From Caryophanales bacterium (GTDB taxonomy: Bacteria > Bacillota > Bacilli > Paenibacillales > CANHCR01), in NCBI GenBank assembly GCA_947459205.1, contig CANHCR010000002.1:1-64000 (forward strand): a stretch of 64,000 nt of DNA, given 5' to 3'. Shown in pieces: positions 8,554 through 17,282 of this stretch; the first letter of the stretch is position 1, and every line of letters begins with the position of its first letter. The position numbers were made by a program, and so were the translations under genes. The notes beneath the pieces were generated by a model. The model was not told the DNA's origin. It did not search any database and was given only the letters and a program-made list of their open reading frames with translations.

Positions 8554-10857
8554 TTAGTCCGCTTTCAGTATATACGGTTCATTTGATGAGCCAGTTCCTC
8601 TATTAACGTATATAGTAGAAGACAAGTTCAACTGCAATGCTGGTCGAACACCAATAAAGTCTCCATATGCATCATAAATATAAACTAGACTGTTATCGTA
8701 AACATAATGTACAAATTCTGATGAATCCGTTTCAGGAGTGTTAACCCAATAACTCCAACCAAACCCGTATTCATAATCCTGCTTTCTATACTCTGTTTTT
8801 TTGATAGCTGAGTTGGTTGGTTTCCCTACAATAAAATCATCACCTAAAACGGAGGAATTGTCCAATACATAATCTTTCAATTCTTTTACTGAAAGAATAA
8901 ATACTTTATCAGTTATCAATTTATACCACGCCGTGTCATAATTTGACTGCATTTCTTGAACTGAATAGTATGCTGAATCGTGTGTATATTTAAATGGTTC
9001 CAAACCGCCGTCAGCTTGACTTTGTTCATTTCGAGTCAATAATACTTTATGAGTACGTGGTTTAATCCACTCTCGTTCAGTTGTTGTGAAATTCCCGTCA
9101 GCTAAAAATCCCTTTTCTTTTCCATACGCATTATTGCCATTTTCTAAATTTTCTTTATTAGGTGAGTTCTGATTCCAAGAAACTGCATTGTAAGAGTTAT
9201 TTAGCCATTGCCTCAAATTTGAATGTTCGTAATTGTTGCTACCAGATTTATATCTATCAGAATTAGAGTTGATATGATTTGGCCCAGCAGCATCAAAAGC
9301 CTTAATGCTTATGATTTTATCACTAAAAAGTATCGGATCACCTTCATCATCCTTGTGAATCACCCGCCATAAAATCGGTTCATCATAGTATTTGCCGAAC
9401 TGGATATAGTCTCCGATTTTCAGTTCTCCTTGACTCACTTTTAGATTAACCGATGCATTTTTATCCATCGATTTGCCTACCGCAGGTTGCTGACTGATGA
9501 CTGTATCTTTAATTGCTTTATCCCATACATACTCAACTTTAATCCGCTGTTTTGTATAGCCTCTTCCTAACAAATCCTTTCTCGCATCTTCCAGCTTCTG
9601 ATTTGTATAATCTTTGATTAGTACAGGTTTCGGGTTAACGATTTCCTTCGGAGAATTATTAACGACCAGTTCTTTATCATTCGAAAAATAGCTAAACATC
9701 CAGATTCCGCTTGTAACCAGTAAAGCAAGCAATGCAAACAAACCTAATAACCTTACATTCTTCTTACCAAAAGCATTTTTCTGTTCCTTTAATTGACTTT
9801 TATCATTTTGAATTCCTATGTTCTTTTCCACTTGACGATCATCTTTAGTCTCATCATACATTTGGTCCGTTGATTCCATCTTACCAACCGCTAATCGAAT
9901 ACCTGTTAATGAAGCCTGAAATTCGGCCATCGTTTGCCAACGATTGTTGGTTTGAAGACTCAACCCCTTCATCACGGCGTTGTTGAATGGCTTAGGTACA
10001 TTTGCGAGTACAGGGATTGGCTCTAGATTATCTTCCTGAGTCCGAGCCATAGCATCATCCGGGACCACTCCAGTGACAGTGAGATAGATTGTTGCTGCTA
10101 CAGCATAAACATCCGTCCACGGTCCTTGTTTCCCTTTTGTTGTGTACTGCTCGGCAGGTGCATACCCCGGTTTGAGAATAACTGACAGACTTTTGCTCAT
10201 GTCACCTAGAGTTTGTCTTGCTGCTCCGAAATCAAGGAGCTTCACCTGTTTGTCACGATTTATATAAATGTTATCAGGACTGATGTCACGATGTAACATG
10301 CCAACCGAATGAACTTCTCGCAGCGCATCCATAACCGGCGTCATAATGTCCAACGCTTCTTGCCATGATATTCGACCACCCTTTTGTGCCAAAAATTGTT
10401 TCAGTGTAATCCCTTCCACGTACTCCATAACAATATATCCAGTATTGTTGGCATGAAAAAAATCTCGAATCGACACAATACCAGGATGATTGTTAAACAT
10501 CGCAAGCGTCCGTGCTTCATCGAGAAATTTATCCAACCCATCTTTGAATAATTCCGTCCGTTCTCCTGAATAAACAATAACATTTGTCTCTCGGTGAGCG
10601 CGTGTCGCAAAATCACGAGGAAGATACTCTTTGAGCGCGACTTTTTGACGCAACATAAGATCAATCGCTAAATAAGTATTGCCAAACCCACCTGACCCAA
10701 GTAGACGACCAACTAAATATTTGCCATTTAACAGTGTTCGCAACGGCAGTGCCTGCGGTTCAGCGGACATCTGTCGGTCATCAACATTGCAAAGTGGGCA
10801 AATGATATTTTCTTTTTTGACTTCCATGCAATGTAAGCATATTTGATTGATGTCCAT
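8554..10857 (-). CDS. Membrane Ser/Thr protein kinase with PASTA and DUF6273-like extracellular domains
   Basis: About 767 residues. The ATG at 10857 (MDINQICLHCMEVKKE) is preferred over the frame's first codon at 10908 because a ribosome-like AAGGTG precedes it. Domains: an N-terminal zinc ribbon (CLHC…CPLC); a Hanks-type kinase with GSGGFGNTY, VALKEYLP, HRDISPDN and DFGAARQ, all catalytic residues present; one transmembrane helix near 380-400 (LLGLFALLALLVTSGIWMF); one PASTA-like domain; and a C-terminal region opening with GDYIQFGKYYDEPILWRV, ending with GVRPALQL, matching DUF6273. The same domain occurs in the secreted protein at 22773-24920. The inference is a transmembrane sensor kinase. 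Substrates are unknown; no phosphatase gene is adjacent. Confidence 0.88.
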   Translation of the reverse strand: MDINQICLHCMEVKKENIICPLCNVDDRQMSAEPQALPLRTLLNGKYLVGRLLGSGGFGNTYLAIDLMLRQKVALKEYLPRDFATRAHRETNVIVYSGERTELFKDGLDKFLDEARTLAMFNNHPGIVSIRDFFHANNTGYIVMEYVEGITLKQFLAQKGGRISWQEALDIMTPVMDALREVHSVGMLHRDISPDNIYINRDKQVKLLDFGAARQTLGDMSKSLSVILKPGYAPAEQYTTKGKQGPWTDVYAVAATIYLTVTGVVPDDAMARTQEDNLEPIPVLANVPKPFNNAVMKGLSLQTNNRWQTMAEFQASLTGIRLAVGKMESTDQMYDETKDDRQVEKNIGIQNDKSQLKEQKNAFGKKNVRLLGLFALLALLVTSGIWMFSYFSNDKELVVNNSPKEIVNPKPVLIKDYTNQKLEDARKDLLGRGYTKQRIKVEYVWDKAIKDTVISQQPAVGKSMDKNASVNLKVSQGELKIGDYIQFGKYYDEPILWRVIHKDDEGDPILFSDKIISIKAFDAAGPNHINSNSDRYKSGSNNYEHSNLRQWLNNSYNAVSWNQNSPNKENLENGNNAYGKEKGFLADGNFTTTEREWIKPRTHKVLLTRNEQSQADGGLEPFKYTHDSAYYSVQEMQSNYDTAWYKLITDKVFILSVKELKDYVLDNSSVLGDDFIVGKPTNSAIKKTEYRKQDYEYGFGWSYWVNTPETDSSEFVHYVYDNSLVYIYDAYGDFIGVRPALQLNLSSTIYVNRGTGSSNEPYILKAD

Positions 10858-10906
10858 GGAATGCGCTACACCTTCTTGTGAGTGAAAAATGAAAACGATA
10901 ACATAC

Positions 10907-11011
10907 AAAGTTTATCACAAAAATTGCTTGTAGCATATACAAAAACCCTTTATATACCATTGTATAAAAGTACACGACAATCCATTAATTCAAAGAATCA
11001 ACGGACCGCCA
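10907..11011. repeat. Imperfect direct repeat, upstream-region copy 1
   Basis: About 105 bases that reappear at 11291-11398. Both copies contain TTATCACAAA, then CTTG-AGCATA-ACAAAA, CATTGTATAAAA, CGACAATCC and GAATCAACGGACCGCC, with many point differences. This copy lies just upstream of the kinase gene. On the minus strand TTGTAT and GATAAA about 17 bases apart could serve as the kinase promoter. Confidence 0.65.
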
Positions 11012-11168
11012 GGTGCCTTATTAAATACTAGATTTCATTCTATATTTTCTAATCTAGTTTTTGCAAAAAACTAGATTTACTAGACTGTCGTTTGAGCTAC
11101 TGTACATAAAAATAATGTATACAGTTTGCGACGTGTCCAACCGAGTTAAACAACTTTATCTGCTATGG
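10977..11168 (-). repeat. Family B structured repeat, copy 2 (element 4)
   Basis: Same order of segments as copy 1: CATAGCAGATAAAG at the minus-strand start, the TACACGT…ATGTAC region, the D-arm-like CAGTAGCTCAAACGACAGTC, the triple AATCTAGTTTTT / complement / AATCTAGTATTT set and the TCCGTTGATTC hairpin. Changes in one arm are partly matched in the other arm, as expected for conserved pairing. It lies upstream of the kinase gene rather than directly after a coding region. Confidence 0.7.
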
Positions 11169-11290
11169 AAATTCTGCACTTCTTACAGAGTGAGGTGAAT
11201 CACACCATTCACCGGGAATTTCTTGTTTAGGTGCTTTACATTTGATGAGTGATTGCTCCTTTTTGTCCGATATCTAATTGATACCGTAAC

Positions 11291-11398
11291 AGATAAATTT
11301 TATCACAAATTTACTTGCAGCATACACAAAATTTCTTTATAACATTGTATAAAAATTACCCGACAATCCGTGAATTCACTGAATCAACGGACCGCCGG
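11291..11398. repeat. Imperfect direct repeat, upstream-region copy 2, with partial family B end
   Basis: Second copy of the 105-base segment at 10907-11011, offset by 384 bases. It ends (11361-11396) with the terminal hairpin of family B only: CCGTGAATTCACTGAATC then AACGGA, which pairs almost perfectly. The rest of a family B element is missing. This suggests duplication of the kinase upstream region followed by loss. Confidence 0.65.
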
Positions 11399-11457
11399 GC
11401 AACTAATTTAACTATATTTTTTTAAGATTTAGGGTATAATTTAAATGTGTTCTTTAC

Positions 11458-11494
11458 GAAGCTACCTGATCGCCAAATCAAAGGTAGCTTTTTT
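11458..11494 (+). terminator. Hairpin with T run on the plus strand
   Basis: GAAGCTACC…GGTAGCTTTTTT forms an 8-bp stem followed by six T on the plus strand, overlapping the stop codon of the minus-strand gene at 11493. On the minus strand the stem lacks a T run. A TATAAT at about 11429 lies some 30 bases upstream on the plus strand, so the hairpin could end a very short plus-strand RNA, or act as a weak bidirectional terminator. Confidence 0.5.
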
Positions 11495-11939
11495 AATACC
11501 CTTCTTCGTAATCTTGGTCGTAAATAGACGGTTGACGAGTCCGATAACCTTCTATATCGGCGTACATCTTACCATCTTTTCCCCTCTTGTGATAGACTAC
11601 GAACCATAAATGGATGCCGATAATATCCTGGATTTCTAAATCATCAGGAACATTCTTTTCAAACACTGCATTCAGAAACTGAACAAATGCACTATCAGGT
11701 CCCTCGCTCACAAAGAGACGTTTGTTAATGTTGTAATTTTTCACCGAGGTCCGGATCAAAAATTTCACATCAAGCGCATTCTTCGTGCCATAAGGCGTTT
11801 TCACACCTTCAACGATGTTCACATTGACAATCTCCGCATAATATCCGCCTTCTGCAAGCAAGTGCATAGTTTCAGGATTGGATTCTTTTGCTCCAATCTG
11901 TATAATTTTCTTTGGATCTTTACCATCAAAAATTCTCAT
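11493..11939 (-). CDS. Conserved hypothetical protein, possibly OB-fold-like, mobile-element associated
   Basis: 148 residues, preceded by an AAGAGG ribosome site. Sequence such as GGYYAEIVNVNIVEGVKTPYG and NINKRLFVSEGPDSAFVQFLN recalls small phage or integrative-element single-strand-binding-like proteins, but I do not recognise the family with certainty. The C-terminus is acidic (YDQDYEEGY), a feature of many SSB proteins. It is the first gene downstream of the large serine recombinase, 126 bases away, so the two may be co-transcribed. Confidence 0.6.
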   Translation of the reverse strand: MRIFDGKDPKKIIQIGAKESNPETMHLLAEGGYYAEIVNVNIVEGVKTPYGTKNALDVKFLIRTSVKNYNINKRLFVSEGPDSAFVQFLNAVFEKNVPDDLEIQDIIGIHLWFVVYHKRGKDGKMYADIEGYRTRQPSIYDQDYEEGY

Positions 11940-12065
11940 TTTTTAACCTCTTTTCCTTAATATTCGTGAAATGTCCTACTACACCGACAAAAAACAATGT
12001 GCAACAATCCTAATAGCGCATAGCGCATCACCCCTCTCCAAATTTCCATATAATACGCCTCTCAA

Positions 12066-13766
12066 TCAATCCGGATTTTTCTCAACTTTTGATTCCGACG
12101 TCAGAATCTTTTCGCCCATATTCATTAGAAAGCCATCATCAGATGAAACACCGGCGTTTGCAAAGAATCGATTCATCGACATTTTGAATTGAATCTCAAC
12201 CCCGGACCTGTGCACCGTTACCCTCTCAACAAGTGAGCCGAGTAGCATTTTCTTTTTTTCAATTGGAGCATTTTCATACACTTCGCTCCATACAGGAATG
12301 AATTGTTGTAGTGCGTCCAGCTCGAGAAATTCAACTTTTTTGCTTTCTAATTTCTCCGAAACAATGGCGATCTGTTCCATGATGTTCTTTTTCTCCGCTT
12401 CTTTGGTTAGAATCAACCTGTTCAACCGATCGCGGTCGAACGAGCTTACCCCTTGAATGACTCGAATGATTTCTCCCTCAAGCCCCAAGATTTCTTTTTC
12501 AAGCGTGTTCAGTTGTTTGTTAAGCTTTTTCAACTCAGTCACCTCAGAAGCTGTGTTCTTCTTTCGCAGTTCATCAATCTCTTTTCCAAGGTCCATTTTC
12601 TTAAGCTTGTCCAAGTAATTTTTGACTTCGTCTTCAACGAGACCTTCAACAATATTCTTGGAAAAAAGCTTTTGTCCGTCACACTGCGCCTTTTTCAACG
12701 CCTTACCTGAACAACGGTACTTTGCATTTTTACTTACTTTCAAAGTGCCATCGACGGTGTGATATTTGCGCATGTTGTACATTGTGGTTAGAGGACTGCC
12801 ACAGTGACCGCATCGGATCAAGCCGACCAAAAGTAATGGACCTTTTGTTGATCGAATGCATGGAACATCTACATTCGCTGTGTTGTGTGGATTCCGCGCC
12901 GCGCGGGTTTTCTGTACGCGATTCCACTTCGCTTCATCAATGATGATTAACTCAGGATTCGCCATTTTCGAGAAAACAGCATCATTTGTGCGACGACCGT
13001 AAGTAAAGATACCTTTGTACATTGGGTTTTTTAGCAAATAATTTACAGTAGCTGCCGTCCATGTCGTACCCGTTTTTGAAAGAACCCCTTTTTCATTGAG
13101 TGCGCAAGCAATGCGTAATTGTCCGTAACCTAACGTGTCAACTAGATTGTAGATCCACTTCACAATCTCCGCCTCTTCCGGGTCGATGACCATCTTTAAT
13201 ACCGGCTTTCCTTTCTTGTTCAACTCACTAGCGATTTCTAAACGGTACCCAAAAGGTGCAGAACCACCTCTATACATGCCATCCTCAACTAGCGCCTTGT
13301 GCGCTGCAGTGACACGCGTGGCAGTTTTGCCACTCTCGCCTGAGGATTGCCATGACCGAATGAACGCCATGAGTTCGTCTATATGAGAGTTAAACGTCTG
13401 CTGACCTTCCTTCACTGTCCATACTTCTACTCCTGTCTTGACAAGCTCCTGAATGAAAAATGGAGTGTCGTCATGACGGCGACCGAAGCGATCGAACATG
13501 AATGCCAATATTACATCGAACTTTCCTTTCTTTGCATCTAGCAAGATTTGTTGCAAAACATCTCGCTCATTTGACTTTTTCTTGAACCCAGAGACGCCTA
13601 ATTCTCTGTACTCGTCTACGAGTTCCCATTCCGGCTTGCTCGCGATAAATTGCTTACATTCACGTTGCTGAAGCGGGATATCGCCCACATTATTATTAAA
13701 AGTCACTTGATTTTTTGACGATACCCTATAAAGCGTTACTACTCGTTTTTTTTGTGTTTCGAACAT
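12066..13766 (-). CDS. Large serine recombinase (site-specific integrase/transposase type)
   Basis: 566 residues. The N-terminal resolvase domain holds the catalytic serine in TLYRVSSKNQ (about residue 16) and the LAFMFDRFGRR element with conserved arginines. The Recombinase domain (about 165-270; DGMYRGGSAPFGYRL) and a zinc ribbon (CGHCGSP … CSGKALKKAQCDG, about 315-360) follow. A long coiled coil (about 390-480) matches the structure of large serine integrases. These enzymes join two non-identical att sites without replication. No recombination directionality factor or phage structural gene is seen nearby. It probably moved, or moves, part of this island. GAGG lies before the ATG at 13766. 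Confidence 0.92.
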   Translation of the reverse strand: MFETQKKRVVTLYRVSSKNQVTFNNNVGDIPLQQRECKQFIASKPEWELVDEYRELGVSGFKKKSNERDVLQQILLDAKKGKFDVILAFMFDRFGRRHDDTPFFIQELVKTGVEVWTVKEGQQTFNSHIDELMAFIRSWQSSGESGKTATRVTAAHKALVEDGMYRGGSAPFGYRLEIASELNKKGKPVLKMVIDPEEAEIVKWIYNLVDTLGYGQLRIACALNEKGVLSKTGTTWTAATVNYLLKNPMYKGIFTYGRRTNDAVFSKMANPELIIIDEAKWNRVQKTRAARNPHNTANVDVPCIRSTKGPLLLVGLIRCGHCGSPLTTMYNMRKYHTVDGTLKVSKNAKYRCSGKALKKAQCDGQKLFSKNIVEGLVEDEVKNYLDKLKKMDLGKEIDELRKKNTASEVTELKKLNKQLNTLEKEILGLEGEIIRVIQGVSSFDRDRLNRLILTKEAEKKNIMEQIAIVSEKLESKKVEFLELDALQQFIPVWSEVYENAPIEKKKMLLGSLVERVTVHRSGVEIQFKMSMNRFFANAGVSSDDGFLMNMGEKILTSESKVEKNPD

Positions 13767-13795
13767 TACACGAACCTCACTTCATTAATAAATTA

Positions 13796-13978
13796 TTAAG
13801 CGACTGACACCTCCTTGGTCGACCTGGACTCAATGAATTCGTCTTTCAGCATCTCGACGATTTCGTCTTCGTTCAACGAATCAACTTCTACAAATTTAAT
13901 GGTTACCCATTGTCCATACTTCTTATTGAACTTCCTCACGCTAATACCATCCGACATCACTTCATACTCACTCTCCAT
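13796..13978 (-). CDS. Small hypothetical protein upstream of the serine recombinase
   Basis: 60 residues from the ATG at 13978, chosen because AAGGAGGG lies 7-8 bases before it; an upstream ATG at 14011 would swallow this site. The product (MESEYEVMSDGISVRKFNKK…) is charged, with an acidic C-terminal helix NEDEIVEMLKDEF. It lies 29 bases before the large serine recombinase, so it is probably co-transcribed. It could be a recombination partner or regulator, but no motif proves this. Confidence 0.6.
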   Translation of the reverse strand: MESEYEVMSDGISVRKFNKKYGQWVTIKFVEVDSLNEDEIVEMLKDEFIESRSTKEVSVA

Positions 13979-14214
13979 TTCGCAACCCTCCTTACTCGTC
14001 ACACTCCGCATAACCTACCGCGAACTGTACAATTACTAAAGGGCAACTAAGTTTTCAAATCCCTAATCAAAAAAAATATAAAGAAGCTACCCAATAATCT
14101 ATAAGACAACCCCACCACTCCCGGTGCTTTTAATAAGTGCAAACCGTCGTATATTTCACATCTCAAAAATAATCTTAAAATTCAATTCACCTCTTACGAA
14201 AAATCATAAATATC

Positions 14215-14248
14215 TTAAAAATGAAAAACGGACCATTAAAGGTCCGTT
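14215..14248 (-). terminator. Intrinsic terminator after resolvase operon
   Basis: AACGGACC / GGTCCGTT with a six-base loop, followed on the minus strand by TTTTTCATTTTT. It begins inside the last codons of the gene at 14247, so it ends the resolvase pair transcript. Confidence 0.85.
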
Positions 14249-14660
14249 AGCCCACGCGATCAATTCCTATGCGATATATCTTTATCAGAATTTTGAGTAA
14301 CAATGAATTACTTGCCGTCAACGTGTTCAATCCTTCGTCAAGCGACACCAACCGAACTTCACCGTTAAGTATCTTATCATGAATTCCCGGAGCAAATTGG
14401 TTGCCATCAAACAACTTTAACAAATCGGTTACTATAATTAATTTACAGTTATCGTTCCTGCATTCTTCAGCGACATTCTTGAGTCCTAATCTATTTTGGT
14501 CCCTAAGGCCAGCCAAGTCTTGGATCGAACTCACGACATAAAAACCCTGTTCGTCAGCAAACTTTTTTAACCGATCTGTTTGATCATTAAGCGAAAAAGG
14601 ATTTGCCGCCAGTGCGTAAATTAATGCATGATTTTCAAAATCATCGTTTCCCCAATACAT
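14247..14660 (-). CDS. Resolvase-like protein lacking the catalytic serine motif
   Basis: 137 residues. Its start overlaps the stop of the resolvase gene as TAATG, so it is translationally coupled. Its sequence aligns by eye with the resolvase N-terminal domain: IYALAANPFSLNDQTDRLKKF against GYARISTLDQNLDRQFDVLK, then DLAGLRDQNRLGLKNV against DKMSGSKIDRPALTEL, and KLIIVTDLLKL against DTVVVESLSRVS. The Y-A-R-x-S catalytic segment and the R-x-x-R of the active site are missing, as is the HTH domain. The inference is a catalytically dead paralogue, possibly a dimerisation partner or regulator of the active enzyme. It could also be a decaying duplicate. Confidence 0.65.
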   Translation of the reverse strand: MYWGNDDFENHALIYALAANPFSLNDQTDRLKKFADEQGFYVVSSIQDLAGLRDQNRLGLKNVAEECRNDNCKLIIVTDLLKLFDGNQFAPGIHDKILNGEVRLVSLDEGLNTLTASNSLLLKILIKIYRIGIDRVG

Positions 14661-15235
14661 TAAGAAACCCCCTTTTGCTTCAACGCTCTATATAAGACTG
14701 ATTCTGAAACGCCTGTCATTTCTACAATTTCTCTAACGCTACAATTTCTTGAATTGTACAACTTCACAGCTCTCGCTACTTTTTGCTTATCCGTTCGTGG
14801 TCGACCGCCAATCCTACCGCGAGCTCTCGCTGACGCCAAACCCTCCGAAACACGATCACGTAAAACATCGCGTTCGAACTCAGATAACGCTGCCATTAGC
14901 GTCAACATTAATTTGCCAGTGGTTGAGGAAAAATCAAGTCGCTCTTTTAATGAGATGAACGTAATCCCCTTTGATTGCCACCCTTGAATAATCTGTAGGA
15001 GATCCTTCGTCGATCGGGATACCCTACTTAAGCTTTCGACGACTACAGTGTCGCCTGGTCGTAATACTTTTTGTAATTCTGTAAGCGCGGGTCTATCGAT
15101 TTTTGAGCCGCTCATTTTGTCAGCATATACATCATTCTTAAATATTCCGTATTCTTTCAATACATCAAACTGCCGATCTAAGTTTTGATCTAATGTAGAT
15201 ATCCGAGCATAACCAAACACCTTTCCAGTCATCAT
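14660..15235 (-). CDS. Small serine recombinase (resolvase/invertase family)
   Basis: 191 residues, full length for this family. The catalytic serine is in GYARISTLDQN (about residue 13), and the arginine-bearing VVVESLSRVSRSTKDL and the E-helix SEFERDVLRDRVSEGLASAR follow. The C-terminal HTH is CSVREIVEMTGVSESVLYRALK. Such proteins resolve transposon cointegrates or invert DNA between two short dyad sites. GAGGTG precedes the ATG at 15235. It forms an operon with the degenerate resolvase-like gene at 14247. No transposase gene or terminal inverted repeats were found next to it. Confidence 0.92.
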   Translation of the reverse strand: MMTGKVFGYARISTLDQNLDRQFDVLKEYGIFKNDVYADKMSGSKIDRPALTELQKVLRPGDTVVVESLSRVSRSTKDLLQIIQGWQSKGITFISLKERLDFSSTTGKLMLTLMAALSEFERDVLRDRVSEGLASARARGRIGGRPRTDKQKVARAVKLYNSRNCSVREIVEMTGVSESVLYRALKQKGVS

Positions 15236-15376
15236 GAGTCACCTCATTCGTAAATTGTTGGTCCCCCAAAAACCTCGTTTAAGAAGGTTTGATATTGGAG
15301 ATATTTTCGGAGGACATTTCACTGTCAAATCAGACACTTTTCGTTGCATCAATCAAATCCGCCAAATACTAAAGTT

Positions 15377-16228
15377 TTAGGAGTGCCTGAAAATTTCCTT
15401 AATGTCAACGATAGGAACAACTACCATCTCTCCCGGTGCTTCTAGATTCGGAAGTACGATTGAGAAACGATTCGCGAAATCCTCTTCCACCCTTATCTTC
15501 ACTTCTAAGTCAACCCCATATAAATCATCGTTTGACCATTGATTGGTTAATGATTCGTTGTCTCGGGTTGTTATAATTGAATCGACATTTTTATCAATTG
15601 AGTACGAAACATCAAAAACCCCGCCCAGTAGTTCGAAATACAAATAACTATATAGATTTTGCATTGCGTACCTCGTGGTAAATAATTTCACTTTCTTTAA
15701 GTCCACAACCGCCGGCTCAACCCGATCGTACTGCGGCCAGACACGCATTACCCCAAATACACTAGATTCAATTTCAGTTTTACTTGGTTGGACCATCCAA
15801 TCGTCAACACCGAAATTTTTGAGTAACTCGTAACATTGTGACACAATCATTCCGATTGTTTCCTCTCCATCATAAAACTCCACATAGCATAACGCCGATT
15901 GAAGCAAATACGAATAGAGCAGATTCTGTTTTAACTGTTCTGTTAATTCATCTTCAATAAAAATCCCGTTTTCTTTTATAAAATCTTTTTGAAAATTTAT
16001 AAGTACCTCATCGAGCCTTACCCCGTTCACCGAAAATTCGCTGACATCCATCGTTCGGTAGAACAGAGGATTTTCTCGCCTGTTAAACGTGAACAGAAAA
16101 CCCTCGTCGTAGCCGCGACCATACACAACTCCGTGAAACCCATTCATAATCGCTCCGTCCTCCGCGCTACCGGACTTCCCCTCATACCTAAGCGATTCCG
16201 TGCCGCCTACCAAATCAACATCAATCAA
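15377..16228 (-). CDS. Hypothetical protein, mostly beta-strand, acidic
   Basis: About 283 residues if translation begins at TTG 16228. The frame is open from a GTG at 16255, but a strong GGAGGA lies inside that first stretch, 9 bases before the TTG and 3 before a GTG, so the later start is better supported. The product is acidic and rich in aromatic and beta-prone residues (LFTFNRRENPLFYRTMDVSEF, LYSYLYFELLGGVFDV). I recognise no domain. It lies between the resolvase operon and two HTH-like paralogues, with 205 bases on the upstream side. Confidence 0.55.
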   Translation of the reverse strand: MIDVDLVGGTESLRYEGKSGSAEDGAIMNGFHGVVYGRGYDEGFLFTFNRRENPLFYRTMDVSEFSVNGVRLDEVLINFQKDFIKENGIFIEDELTEQLKQNLLYSYLLQSALCYVEFYDGEETIGMIVSQCYELLKNFGVDDWMVQPSKTEIESSVFGVMRVWPQYDRVEPAVVDLKKVKLFTTRYAMQNLYSYLYFELLGGVFDVSYSIDKNVDSIITTRDNESLTNQWSNDDLYGVDLEVKIRVEEDFANRFSIVLPNLEAPGEMVVVPIVDIKEIFRHS

Positions 16229-16433
16229 ATACACCACTCCTCCAAATAATCTCACTCATATTTTACCGCGATAAAGCGTTAAAGATAACGTTTTGGAGGA
16301 GATGGTGAATTAGAATTAAAGTTAAAGTTATCTCTTGAATTTACTTTAGCTTTTTGTATTTTCGCTTCTTTAGCCTCATTTCCAAGCAACTATTGAGCCT
16401 TTTCGTAAAATAGTTAAAGTAAAACAGTAGTTG

Positions 16434-17117
16434 TTAGAATTCATCGAAGAAACTGATTTGCTTAGATTCTTTATAATGCCTGAGTGCTTCTTCGACTTCC
16501 ACTTCTGACTCGAAGCAACGATATAGCAAATTCCGTTCAATGTTGTAATGCTGATTGCTTGAAGTAAAAATGTACATCAGATGATTCACCTTATCTTCGT
16601 CAACAAGCATCCGATCAGCTGAGTATTTTCGCTGAGACCAATTAGATAAAAATATTAATTCCTGCTCGCAATCTTCAAGCCGCAGGTTTTCTTTTTGTTT
16701 TGGTCTAAAATCTTCGCGAATCTCTGACGTAAAAACGTCGTCATACCGTAAACCAACATCTTGCTCGAATTTCGACTCGGCCAACCACACCTCACCGCGC
16801 AAGAGAAGATCGTAAGCACGACCAACTTTTGACTCAAGTACCTCGTCGGCATGCAGTAAAATACGATAGATAGTTTCCGCCTCAAATTTAAAATCATCCG
16901 CTGCTTTACCATAATCAAAATCGTTATTACGCAAATAACAGAGGACCTCGCGCGCGAATCGATTCCTAAGCCAAACCAGACTATCAGCATAACCCAGAAT
17001 GCGATTCATTAAAGCGATTTGCTGCGACAGCACAGGTTCTGCTATCTCGGTGTTACCACTCGACCGCATGTCGGTAAGACTTTTTTGACGTACGATTACC
17101 TTCTTATACATCAACAT
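16434..17117 (-). CDS. Putative HTH-containing protein, tandem paralogue 1
   Basis: 227 residues from ATG 17117 (MLMYKKVIVRQ), chosen because GTGGAGGGG lies just before it; the frame extends upstream without a ribosome site. The stretch MNRILGYADSLVWLRNRFAREVLCYL then NNDFDYGKAADDFKFEAETIYRILLH resembles a sigma-region-4 or phage late-regulator type helix-turn-helix. The neighbouring gene at 17283 shares this stretch and overall length, so they are a diverged tandem duplication. DNA binding is inferred from the helix pattern only. The C-terminal half (YIFTSSNQHYNIERNLLYRCF) is also conserved between them. Confidence 0.6.
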   Translation of the reverse strand: MLMYKKVIVRQKSLTDMRSSGNTEIAEPVLSQQIALMNRILGYADSLVWLRNRFAREVLCYLRNNDFDYGKAADDFKFEAETIYRILLHADEVLESKVGRAYDLLLRGEVWLAESKFEQDVGLRYDDVFTSEIREDFRPKQKENLRLEDCEQELIFLSNWSQRKYSADRMLVDEDKVNHLMYIFTSSNQHYNIERNLLYRCFESEVEVEEALRHYKESKQISFFDEF

Positions 17118-17282
17118 TTTGACCCCTCCACTTTTGAATTCTTTCAAAATACACTTCAAAAAATCGGTGTTAAGAATTCGCGAACCATTATTCACTTGTC
17201 CAGCAAATCCTTAACTTTCAATTTTTTAGTTGCTCACCATCTTGAAAATCTTATTATTTCCCCTAATCATCAATAACCACAT

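Noticed and set aside
12066..15235. Complete prophage
   Set aside because: Serine recombinases are present, but no capsid, terminase, portal, tail or lysis genes occur anywhere in the window.
14660..15235. Tn3-like transposon
   Set aside because: There is a resolvase but no tnpA, no terminal inverted repeats and no target duplication nearby.
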